The translations under genes were made by a program, and so were the position numbers. Shown in pieces: positions 1 through 6,172 of a stretch of DNA of 16,068 nucleotides (position 1 is its first letter; every line of letters starts with the position of its first letter). The notes below the pieces were generated by a model. The model saw only the letters and a program-made list of their open reading frames with translations, was not told the origin of the DNA and ran no database searches. Source of the stretch: Altererythrobacter sp. (GTDB lineage Bacteria > Pseudomonadota > Alphaproteobacteria > Sphingomonadales > Sphingomonadaceae); NCBI GenBank assembly GCA_024636575.1, contig JAGXGU010000163.1:1-16068 (forward strand), written 5' to 3'.

Positions 1-1
1 G

Positions 2-94
2 TTCTGGACCCCGATCAGGGGCGTGGTGATCGAACAATTACCGGCCAGCCTGCGCGGCAGGTTGCCGGCCGCCGGATCGCAGCTGGCGGCCTAG
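2..94 (+). CDS. C-terminal tail of an unknown protein (partial, enters from the left edge)
   Basis: Reading frame 2 is open from the window edge and ends in TAG at 92-94, giving about 30 codons that end in ...RLPAAGSQLAA. The stop overlaps, tail to tail, the stop of the minus-strand DUF2794 remnant (91-93), as is common for two convergent genes. I do not recognise the family from so short a tail. Frame 1 is also open here and runs on to 390, but across 91-190 it is the antisense of the DUF2794 coding sequence, so I regard frame 1 as a shadow. The tail belongs to the left side of the rearrangement junction near 185. Confidence 0.35.
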   Translation, partial: FWTPIRGVVIEQLPASLRGRLPAAGSQLAA

Positions 95-190
95 ACCGCC
101 TTCACCAGCCGCCGTTCGACGGGGGCGAGGACGCCGCCGATGTCATGGCCGCGTTTCAGCACCTGGCCGTGTTCGCCATAAAGCGTCCAC
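91..190 (-). pseudogene. 3' remnant of a second DUF2794 gene
   Basis: Read on the minus strand from 190 to the TAG at 91-93, this encodes about 32 residues beginning WTLYGEHGQVLKRGHD and ending ERRLVKAV. It aligns without gaps to the C-terminus of the intact DUF2794 protein at 1316-1684, with 27 of 32 residues identical by my count; the remnant lacks the last two residues (ED). The similarity stops at about 185-190, where the sequence becomes an SDR gene on the other strand, so the 5' two-thirds of this copy is missing. The differences are mostly conservative or third-position changes, so it evolved as a real coding gene before being broken. It is not a recent exact copy of its neighbour. Confidence 0.85.
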
Positions 191-751
191 CTGCTCGGCA
201 GCGCCTATGCCACCAAGGCGTGCTGGGACCTGTTCCGCGAACAGGCCTATGGCCGCATCCTGATGACCGCCAGTTCGACCGGATTGTTCGGCAATTTCGG
301 CCAGGCAAATTACGGCGCGGCCAAGCTCGGCCTGGCCGGTTTGACCAAGACGCTTTATCTCGAAGGCGCGAAATACAACATTCGCTGTAACTCGCTTTCG
401 CCAGTTGCTGGCACACGGATGACGGAAGACATCTTCCCGGAACAAGCCTTCGAATTGTTTAGCCCGACCAATGTGGTTCCGGCAGCTCTGTACCTGGTCA
501 GCGAAGATTCGCCGACCAATGCCATCGTCGGCGCAGGCGCAGGCGGTTTCCATTCCGCATGGGTCACGATGAACGACGCAGTGTGGCTTAAGGAAGAAGA
601 CCGCACGGTCGAAGGCTTCGCCGCTCGCTGGGACGACATCAGCAGCATGACCAATCTGAAAGCGCCGCAGTCTGGCTCCGAACAGAGCGCAGAGATCCTG
701 AAGGCTATGCAGAAGGTCACCGGCACCGGCCCTGCCAGCGCGCGGGGATAA
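185..751 (+). pseudogene. 5'-truncated short-chain dehydrogenase (MFE-2/HSD17B4-like SDR)
   Basis: The coding similarity starts abruptly at GTC CAC (185-190), with VHLLGSAYATKA, and runs to TAA at 749-751. A TAA in the same frame lies at 179-181, just before the junction. The first in-frame ATG is at 263; a product from there would have 162 residues. Visible SDR features are the strand with the catalytic Ser region (MTASSTGLFGN), the YxxxK active-site motif (YGAAK, Tyr codon at 311) and a C-terminal tail like that of the dehydrogenase part of peroxisomal multifunctional enzyme type 2 (FGQANYGAAKLGL, GAGAGGF, a final KAPQS region). The N-terminal Rossmann half with the TGxxxGxG NAD(P)-binding motif is absent, so the protein is very probably not an active oxidoreductase. 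A good terminator follows at 775-810. A chimeric assembly join remains possible. Confidence 0.8.
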
Positions 752-774
752 TTGATCGCAACAATTGCAGACAG

Positions 775-810
775 GGGCTCCCTCGCAGCAATGCGGTGGA
801 GCCCTTTTTT
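775..810 (+). terminator. Rho-independent terminator after the SDR remnant
   Basis: A 7-bp perfect stem, GGGCTCC (775-781) with GGAGCCC (798-804), encloses a 16-nt loop and is followed directly by six T (805-810). It lies 24 nt after the SDR stop codon and before the next promoter region. Its survival suggests that the 3' end of the SDR transcription unit is intact even though the 5' end is gone. Confidence 0.8.
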
Positions 811-832
811 GGACCGTCCACTGACCACGTCA

Positions 833-862
833 TTTAGTGTATTGACACAGCAATACATTAAA
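833..862. promoter_or_regulatory. Inverted repeat, probable repressor operator over a -35 box
   Basis: TTTAgTGTATTG (833-844), a 6-nt spacer (845-850) and CAATACAtTAAA (851-862) form two 12-nt arms that are complementary at 11 of 12 positions. No T-run follows on the plus strand, so a terminator is unlikely. A TTGACA hexamer at 842-847 sits inside the repeat and could be the -35 element for the gene starting at 907; the -10 about 17 nt downstream (around 865-870, TAGCTC) is poor. Arm length and symmetry are typical of operators for dimeric TetR- or GntR-type repressors. No such regulator gene is in the window, so the regulator is unknown. Confidence 0.5.
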
Positions 863-906
863 TGTAGCTCTCCGATCATCAGACGATGCCGCGGGAGTCA
901 CGGCCA

Positions 907-1299
907 ATGAACACTCTTACCGCCCTGCCCAAAAACCCACCACATCTGGTCCAGCGCTTGATCATCATTGCGCTGGCAAGCCTGTTTATTTTTTACCACG
1001 TCACGATGTTGTCCGATTTCGTGCGTTGGCATGATCAGACCAGCGACGCGCTCTATAATTGCGTGCAGGCAGCCCTGCGCGTGGGAATCATTGTTAGCCT
1101 CACCCTTGTGGTTCTGGGGAAACGCTTTGCGCTTTGGACTATGTGGTTCAGCATCGGCAGCTTGATCGTGACCCACTATTGGGCTCATTTCGGCATGGTG
1201 GAGGCAGACTTCACAATCGGTCGCCATCCGCTTTCCTATCTCAAGGGCCTGATTATGCCATCGATCATCACCATGGCATTCTTGTATCGACGGCGCTGA
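907..1299 (+). CDS. Small multi-pass membrane protein, unknown function
   Basis: This encodes 130 residues. I chose ATG 907 over the in-frame ATG at 886 because GGGAG (893-897) lies 9 nt upstream of it and because the extra seven residues (MPRESRP) look unlike a protein start. A basic and proline-rich N-terminus is followed by about four hydrophobic segments: residues about 16-36 (LIIIALASLFIFYHV), 55-73 (ALRVGIIVSLTLVVLG), 78-96 (LWTMWFSIGSLIVTHYW) and a final one ending in FLYRRR. I see no catalytic motif and do not recognise the family. It stands alone between the palindrome at 833-862 and the convergent DUF2794 gene, whose stop is only 16 nt away. It is probably an inner-membrane protein controlled by the factor that binds the palindrome. 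Confidence 0.75.
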   Translation: MNTLTALPKNPPHLVQRLIIIALASLFIFYHVTMLSDFVRWHDQTSDALYNCVQAALRVGIIVSLTLVVLGKRFALWTMWFSIGSLIVTHYWAHFGMVEADFTIGRHPLSYLKGLIMPSIITMAFLYRRR

Positions 1300-1315
1300 A
1301 GCGGTTTTTTGCCGC

Positions 1316-1684
1316 CTAATCCTCCACCGCCTTCACCAACCGCCGTTCCATCGGCGCAAGAACGTTGGCGAGATCGTGCCCACGCTTAAGCACCTGACCG
1401 TGTTCGCCGAACAGCGTCCACATCCCCTGCTTTGAACGGAGCGCCGGGCGCTTTTCCACCCGTGCCTGCGGGCGTTCGGCAGTGCGGCGAAAAGCGGCGA
1501 AGGTGGCGGCGTGGCGATCAAAATCCATCGCGTAGTCGCGCCATTCCCCGGCGGCGACCATCCGGCCGTACAAATCCATGATCCGGCCCAATTCAGCCCG
1601 CTCGAATCCCACCTGTAAAGGCTTACGCCCGTGATTTTGGATATTGGGAAACTGGACGATAGAGCCCGGCGTATTTCCCGCCAT
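1316..1684 (-). CDS. DUF2794 family protein
   Basis: This encodes 122 residues, the usual size for this small alphaproteobacterial family of unknown function. The protein is soluble, without signal peptide or membrane segment. It has a central region with the HATFAAFRRTAERP and MWTLFGEHGQVLKRGHDL stretches that I use to assign it to DUF2794, and a C-terminus ending in RRLVKAVED. Its ATG (1682-1684) overlaps the TGA of epsC (1684-1686) in an ATGA arrangement, so it is probably translated by coupling with epsC and co-transcribed with it. The pairing hints at, but does not prove, a link to sulfur amino-acid metabolism. A broken, diverged second copy of its 3' end lies at 91-190. Confidence 0.85.
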   Translation of the reverse strand: MAGNTPGSIVQFPNIQNHGRKPLQVGFERAELGRIMDLYGRMVAAGEWRDYAMDFDRHAATFAAFRRTAERPQARVEKRPALRSKQGMWTLFGEHGQVLKRGHDLANVLAPMERRLVKAVED

Positions 1685-2397
1685 CAGCTATCGGTGCCGC
1701 TGCGCTGGGCCGGAAGTTCAATCCCTGACTTGCCTGATTTGAGGGCTTCCAGCTCAGCACGCATTTCTGCCATTTCGCGCTGCAACTGTTCGATCCGTCG
1801 ATTGCCGGTGCCAATCATTTCCTCGCAGGGCTCATCGCACGGCGTTCCGTAGGGGATGAATTCCTTGATCCATTCCTCCGCCGAAACCAGCGTGCTGCGC
1901 GCCTTCAGGCCGACCATCGTCGCGCCTTCGGGAACATCATCCAGCACCACGGCATTGGCACCAACGCGGGCGCGTTTGCCGACAGTGATGGGGCCGATGA
2001 TCTGCGCGCCGGAACCGATGATCACATTATCTTCCAACGTCGGGTGGCGTTTGCCGCCCTTGCCATTGGTCGGATTTGTCCCGCCCAGGGTAACGCATTG
2101 GTAAATTGTTACATTATCGCCGATTTCGGCCGTCTCGCCGATCACGGTAAAGCCGTGGTCGATAAAGAAATTGCGACCGATGGTGGCGCCGGGATGGATA
2201 TCGATGGCGGTGATCATGCGGCTGAAATGATTGACCAGCCGGGCGAGGAAATACAGCTGCGCCCCGAACAGCCAATGGGCCACGCGGTGCAGGCCAAGCG
2301 CCAAAACACCCGGATACAGCAGCACTTCCCAGCGCGAACGCGGAGCGGGATCACGCGCCCGGATCGAATCGAGATATGAGATTAACCGGTCAAACAT
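1684..2397 (-). CDS. epsC: Serine O-acetyltransferase, EpsC type
   Basis: The enzyme transfers acetyl from acetyl-CoA to L-serine, giving O-acetylserine for cysteine synthesis in the cytoplasm. The 237-residue product has a short N-terminal helical part and then a left-handed beta-helix of hexapeptide repeats (DIHPGATIG, HGFTVIGETAEIG, NVIIGSGAQIIG, VGANAVVLDDVP). The Asp/His pairs D66-H68 and D80-H81 match the active site of the family. It lacks the longer N-terminal domain of E. coli CysE, hence the EpsC assignment. ATG 2397 is chosen because AAGGA lies 9 nt upstream; the longer frame from 2436 adds an unlikely basic tail. The C-terminus is unusual: after the helix comes a predicted coiled coil (RRIEQLQREMAEMRAELEAL) and a tail ending GTDS rather than the terminal Ile used by CysE to dock in CysK. 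Confidence 0.92.
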   Translation of the reverse strand: MFDRLISYLDSIRARDPAPRSRWEVLLYPGVLALGLHRVAHWLFGAQLYFLARLVNHFSRMITAIDIHPGATIGRNFFIDHGFTVIGETAEIGDNVTIYQCVTLGGTNPTNGKGGKRHPTLEDNVIIGSGAQIIGPITVGKRARVGANAVVLDDVPEGATMVGLKARSTLVSAEEWIKEFIPYGTPCDEPCEEMIGTGNRRIEQLQREMAEMRAELEALKSGKSGIELPAQRSGTDS

Positions 2398-2423
2398 TGG
2401 TATTGAATCCTTTTTACGCCGCG

Positions 2424-2452
2424 ATTTTCCCACCAAAGGCGCTGTAACGCAA
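2424..2452 (-). promoter_or_regulatory. Candidate sigma-70-type promoter for epsC-DUF2794
   Basis: On the minus strand TTGCGT (plus 2447-2452) and GAAAAT (plus 2424-2429) are separated by 17 nt, and lie 27-55 nt upstream of the epsC start at 2397. It falls in the 74-nt gap after hdaA, so epsC-DUF2794 may have its own promoter as well as read-through from hdaA. The match is moderate and was made by eye only. Confidence 0.35.
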
Positions 2453-2471
2453 GTTCTCAGAAACGCTGGGC

Positions 2472-3110
2472 TTACAGCAATCTGGGCTGTTCCGCCCCCT
2501 GCACGGCTTCCAGCGCATCGCGCCAGATCGACAGGGTGGCAGGCGCTTTACGCTCCATGCTCAGGCGGTCGATTGTGGCCACCAACCGTTCGATCCCGGC
2601 AAAACTGCGGGTCACGCGCGGCACCAGATAGGTAAGCGCGCCATCGCCCAGTACAAGCGCGCGCTGCCCGGCCTGGCTTTCGATCAGGCCGGCGACCATG
2701 TCATCATCGGGCGCGGCAATCTCCAGATGCAACGCCGCACCGAGCCGGGATCGCAAATCCGGAAGCATGATGTCCCACGGCTGCGCATCGCTGATCAGCA
2801 GCAGCGGGCGGCCATCTTCCTGCGCGCGGTTCCAGCGGTGGAACAATTCGGTTTCGTCGATCTGATCGGCACCGTCGACGGTTTCGCCCCCACCCTTGTT
2901 CAACTGGCCCTGCGCTGCAAACCAGCGGCCTAGCAGGCTTTTGCCCGATCGCGGCGGGGCCGTGAGAATCGCGGTACGAAACGGCCACGCCGCCGGATTA
3001 CGCAAGGCTTCGATCACATTGCGGTTTGCATTGCCCACCACGATCCGGTCCGGATCGGCTGCGCGCCGCTGCGCCAAAGGCAGGGCGATCTGCGACATCT
3101 TACCCGTCAT
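2472..3110 (-). CDS. hdaA: HdaA-like regulatory inactivator of DnaA
   Basis: This is a short DnaA-related AAA+ protein of 212 residues without the DnaA DNA-binding domain. HdaA acts with the DNA polymerase sliding clamp to stimulate ATP hydrolysis by DnaA and so limit re-initiation of replication. Visible features are an N-terminal QIALPL (residues 7-12) that fits a clamp-binding motif, a Walker A loop APPRSGKS (51-58), a degenerate Walker B region (LLLISDAQ) and a C-terminal arginine-bearing segment (RVTRSFAGIERLV). ATG 3110 has AGGG 8 nt upstream; ATG 3098 (MSQIALPL) is an alternative start. The frame extends further upstream but would overlap the DUF2066 gene, whose stop is at 3121. It is likely co-transcribed with that gene. 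Divergent purM-purN is a frequent neighbour of hdaA in alphaproteobacteria, which supports the call. Confidence 0.85.
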   Translation of the reverse strand: MTGKMSQIALPLAQRRAADPDRIVVGNANRNVIEALRNPAAWPFRTAILTAPPRSGKSLLGRWFAAQGQLNKGGGETVDGADQIDETELFHRWNRAQEDGRPLLLISDAQPWDIMLPDLRSRLGAALHLEIAAPDDDMVAGLIESQAGQRALVLGDGALTYLVPRVTRSFAGIERLVATIDRLSMERKAPATLSIWRDALEAVQGAEQPRLL

Positions 3111-3120
3111 GGCGAGCGCC

Positions 3121-4413
3121 CTAGCGACTGATGGCGAGCGCGTTGGCACCCTGCGTCACGGTAAAGCCGCGGCCGCGCAATGCCGCCGCCAATTGTTCGA
3201 TCGAACCGCCATAACTGACCCGCATCACCGAAGTCCCGCCAATTGCCAGGCTGCTCGTCGCCGCGCCGCGCACACCGGGGGCGGCGCGCACTGCCGCCAG
3301 CGTCGCATCGACCGAGCTGCCATCGGGGCTGGCGAACTGGACAACAAAGCTGGAAACAACCGCAGCAGGCGCATTGGCGCCCGGTGTTGGTATTTCCCCT
3401 TCACTGGCCGCGTCAGGAACAGCGGCATCACGCTGCGCCCTTTCATTCGCCTCTGCCGCGCGGCCAATTTCGATCAGCCGCTGAATGCCGGCATCAATTG
3501 TGGGCGTTCCCAGATTGAGCGTCGGATCGGGCCGCAATTTGCCTTCCGCCAGCGCCTGTTCGAACAATTTGTTCATCCGTTGGACTGCCTGGCCAAGCAT
3601 GCGCGGCAGATCCGCCTCGTCCTCAGCCCTCAGTTTGAAACTGCCAAGATAGGTGTTGTCGGGGCCATAGCGCGCCGTAAACGTGCCTTCTACCGGGCCG
3701 CCGGGCCATTGCCGCTGCAGATGCGCAATCGGGACCAGCACGTCGGCGGCATCGAATTGGTCGAGGATATTGCGCCACCAGGTGCGGCTGCGGCGGCTGG
3801 TCTGGCCATAGGTGATCAACAGCGAATCGCCGTTCGCACCAGACGGCCGAACATAATCGATCTGGCTGCCGCCCGTCTGGTATTCTGCCCAGGCCCGCTG
3901 CCACGGATTGACCATCTCATAAACCCGCGCCGTGCCGCCTTCCATCGTCACCGGCACCAGCAGCATCGGCGCTGAACGGGCTGTCTGCCCGGCGGAACCG
4001 AGCATCCGCCCGGCCCGCGCGCGGTCGAAAATCACGCCCAATGTGGCAATGTAGCGGCGCGGACCGATCCGTTCGCGTTCGATTACCACGGCCGAAACCA
4101 TCGAATCCAGCTGCGAATCGGACACTTGCGGACCGCCCAGTTTCTTCCACGCCAGCCGCTGCGCTTCGGCCCAGCCCTTTTTCTGCGCGTCTTCCGCATT
4201 ATTGCCGCGCACATCCACTTCGATCCCGCTCACATCGATATCGCTGCTGCTGGCCACAGCCGCGATACCGCGGTCCCCCTCCACCTGCGCCAGCAATGCG
4301 CGGCCCAGGAGAATCGCCAGCAGCAGCAAGGCCAGCACCATCACCCCGGTGATCAGGGTCGGGCGGGAATTGCCGTGCCGCAGGGCGGCTGGAAGGGGGG
4401 ACGAATGGGTCAT
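3121..4413 (-). CDS. DUF2066 domain protein, membrane-anchored
   Basis: This encodes 430 residues. A short basic N-terminus leads into one hydrophobic segment (about 19-42, GVMVLALLLLAILLGRALLA), so the rest is probably periplasmic. The following part (EVDVRGNNAEDAQKKGWAEA, then RLAWKKLGG and VSAVVIERERIGPRRYIATLGVIFDRAR) resembles the N-terminal part of DUF2066 proteins, whose function is unknown. A low-complexity Ala/Pro/Glu linker (PDAASEGEIPTPGANAPAA) separates a C-terminal ferredoxin-like alpha/beta module of about 75 residues (SFVVQFASPDGSSVDATLAA to the end). ATG 4413 is chosen because no ATG, GTG or TTG lies just upstream before purM territory; its ribosome binding site is weak. The frame stays open to 5502, but that extension is antisense to purM. 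It ends 10 nt before hdaA, so the two are probably one operon. Confidence 0.75.
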   Translation of the reverse strand: MTHSSPLPAALRHGNSRPTLITGVMVLALLLLAILLGRALLAQVEGDRGIAAVASSSDIDVSGIEVDVRGNNAEDAQKKGWAEAQRLAWKKLGGPQVSDSQLDSMVSAVVIERERIGPRRYIATLGVIFDRARAGRMLGSAGQTARSAPMLLVPVTMEGGTARVYEMVNPWQRAWAEYQTGGSQIDYVRPSGANGDSLLITYGQTSRRSRTWWRNILDQFDAADVLVPIAHLQRQWPGGPVEGTFTARYGPDNTYLGSFKLRAEDEADLPRMLGQAVQRMNKLFEQALAEGKLRPDPTLNLGTPTIDAGIQRLIEIGRAAEANERAQRDAAVPDAASEGEIPTPGANAPAAVVSSFVVQFASPDGSSVDATLAAVRAAPGVRGAATSSLAIGGTSVMRVSYGGSIEQLAAALRGRGFTVTQGANALAISR

Positions 4414-4482
4414 CGGGGAAAACTTGCCGCCTTTTGCCCAAACACACGTGGAAATCCAAGCGCGAATGCGTAAAGCGTGTGC

Positions 4483-5601
4483 ATGCCTGACGATAACCGT
4501 TCGAATAATTCGCCGCCAGAGCGCTACACCTATGCCAAGGCGGGCGTCTCGATCGACGCCGGCAATGCATTGGTCAAGGCGATTGGCCCCCTGGTAAAAG
4601 CCACCGCACGCCCCGGAGCAACGTCCGAACTGGGCGGATTTGGCGGGTTCTTCGATCCGCGCGCGGCGGGATATGTCGATCCGCTGCTGGTGGCGGCAAA
4701 TGACGGGGTCGGCACCAAGTTGAAACTGGCAATCGATTATGACCGGCACGATTCTGTCGGTATTGATCTGGTCGCGATGTGCGTCAACGATCTGATCGTT
4801 CAGGGTGCGGAACCACTGTTTTTCCTGGACTATTTCGCCACCGGCAAACTGGAAACCGGGATTGCGGAGCGAGTCGTGGCCGGAATCGCGCAAGGGTGCA
4901 AAATCGCCGGATGCGCGCTGATCGGCGGGGAAACCGCTGAAATGCCCGGCATGTATGCACCGGGCGACTATGATCTGGCAGGATTCTGCGTCGGCGCGGT
5001 GGAGCGCGGGCAGCAATTGACCGGGGACAAGGTTGCCCCGGGGCAGGTACTGCTCGGCCTCGCCAGTTCGGGGGTCCATTCGAACGGATATTCGCTCGTC
5101 CGGCGGCTGGCGGAAGACAAGGGCTGGAAACTCAACCGCCCTGCCTTGTTCGATGCTGACAGATTGCTGATCGACTATCTGATTGAACCAACCAAAATCT
5201 ACGTGAAAAGCCTGTTGCCCGCCATCCGCAGCGGCAAGATCGCCGCCTGTGCGCATATTACCGGCGGCGGCCTGCTCGAAAATATCCCCCGCGTATTGCC
5301 CGATGGGGCGCATGCGATGGTCGATGCCGACGCCTGGCAGCAGCCCCGGCTGATGGCCTTCCTTCAGGGACAGGGCAATATCGAGCCGGAGGAAATGGCC
5401 CGCACGTTCAATTGCGGCGTCGGCATGGTGCTGGCGGTTGAACCGGACCATGTCGAGGCGCTGACGGCCGAACTTACCCAGGCGGGCGAATCGGTGGTTC
5501 ATGTCGGCACCATCACGCAGGGGCAGAAGGGCTGCACAGTGCGCGGTTCAGCCGGGACCTGGTCTGCCAGGGCCGATTGGGAAGCGAGCCACCTTGGCTG
5601 A
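4483..5601 (+). CDS. purM: Phosphoribosylformylglycinamidine cyclo-ligase (AIR synthetase)
   Basis: PurM converts FGAM and ATP to aminoimidazole ribonucleotide, the fifth step of purine synthesis. The product has 372 residues, slightly longer than the usual 340-350 because of an N-terminal extension and tail. Recognisable blocks are YAKAGVSIDAGNALV near the N-terminus, the ATP/Mg-binding VAANDGVGTKLKLA, VNDLIVQGAEPLFFLDYFA, GGETAEMPGMY, the SSGVHSNGYSLVR loop and the HITGGGLLENIPRVLP motif, all intact. ATG 4483 is preferred over GTG 4477; neither has a strong ribosome binding site. It starts 69 nt from the divergent DUF2066 gene, so both promoters lie within 4414-4482. I see no purine riboswitch there. 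Its last codons overlap the purN start. Confidence 0.96.
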   Translation: MPDDNRSNNSPPERYTYAKAGVSIDAGNALVKAIGPLVKATARPGATSELGGFGGFFDPRAAGYVDPLLVAANDGVGTKLKLAIDYDRHDSVGIDLVAMCVNDLIVQGAEPLFFLDYFATGKLETGIAERVVAGIAQGCKIAGCALIGGETAEMPGMYAPGDYDLAGFCVGAVERGQQLTGDKVAPGQVLLGLASSGVHSNGYSLVRRLAEDKGWKLNRPALFDADRLLIDYLIEPTKIYVKSLLPAIRSGKIAACAHITGGGLLENIPRVLPDGAHAMVDADAWQQPRLMAFLQGQGNIEPEEMARTFNCGVGMVLAVEPDHVEALTAELTQAGESVVHVGTITQGQKGCTVRGSAGTWSARADWEASHLG

Positions 5602-6172
5602 CACCACGCCCGTCGCCATCTTCATATCGGGCAGCGGCACCAATATGGCGGCGCTGATCTATGCCGGCAGAATGGCGGGGGCCGGATACGAGATCGTACT
5701 GGTCGCCAGCAATGATCCGGCGGCAGGCGGGCTGACCCTGGCCGCAGCAGAGGGCATTCCCACTTTCGCGCTGTCACACAAAGGCATGGACCGCGCCGTG
5801 CATGACGACGCGATGGAGGCCGCCGCGGTCGATGCAGGCGCGCAGATCATCGCGCTGGCCGGATATATGCGCATCCTGTCGGATGAATTCGTCGGGCGGT
5901 GGCACGGGCGAATGCTCAATATCCACCCCTCCCTGCTGCCGAAATATCGCGGTCTGGACACCTATGCGCGCGCGCTGGAGGCAGGCGACAGCAAGGCTGG
6001 CGCGACAGTTCATCTGGTCAGCACCGAACTGGATGCTGGTGAAATTCTGGGGCAGGTGGAGGTCGCCGTGCAGCCGGACGACACGCCGCAAACACTGGCC
6101 GATCGGGTGCGGCTGGCCGAACACCAGCTCTACCCCCGCGTGCTGAATGATTTCGCGTCCCCCCCCCTATGA
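5594..6172 (+). CDS. purN: Phosphoribosylglycinamide formyltransferase (GAR transformylase)
   Basis: PurN moves a formyl group from 10-formyltetrahydrofolate to GAR, the third step of purine synthesis. The 192-residue length is normal. The phosphate-binding ISGSGTNM lies at residues 11-18, ASND at 38-41, and the catalytic triad is present: N109 and H111 in NIHPSLLPKYRG, and D147 in STELDAGE. The start is taken as TTG 5594, preceded by GGGAAGCGAG, because it begins right before the conserved first strand (PVAIFISGSG). An ATG at 5501 in the same frame would add about 30 residues encoded entirely inside purM and unlike any PurN. The gene overlaps purM by 8 nt, so translation is probably coupled. 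Its 3' end overlaps the next gene by 26 nt through a run of nine C. Confidence 0.95.
   Translation: MADTTPVAIFISGSGTNMAALIYAGRMAGAGYEIVLVASNDPAAGGLTLAAAEGIPTFALSHKGMDRAVHDDAMEAAAVDAGAQIIALAGYMRILSDEFVGRWHGRMLNIHPSLLPKYRGLDTYARALEAGDSKAGATVHLVSTELDAGEILGQVEVAVQPDDTPQTLADRVRLAEHQLYPRVLNDFASPPL

Noticed and set aside
145..390. Plus-strand frame 1 across the junction as a real fusion protein
   Set aside because: Its first part is antisense DUF2794 and its second part is out of frame with the SDR coding sequence.
1286..1315. A possible terminator (small CGCT/AGCG stem with TTTTTT) between 1299 and 1316
   Set aside because: The stem is only four base pairs with a two-base loop; too weak to call.
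2896..3975. A 359-codon plus-strand frame across hdaA and DUF2066
   Set aside because: It is antisense to two genes with domain support, with Arg/Ala-rich composition and no domain.
4414..4482. Purine riboswitch upstream of purM
   Set aside because: The gap is only 69 nt and shows no recognisable aptamer core or terminator.
3121..5502. A single 793-codon minus-strand frame
   Set aside because: Only 3121-4413 is coding (DUF2066). The part beyond 4483 is the antisense of purM, which has all its family motifs on the other strand.
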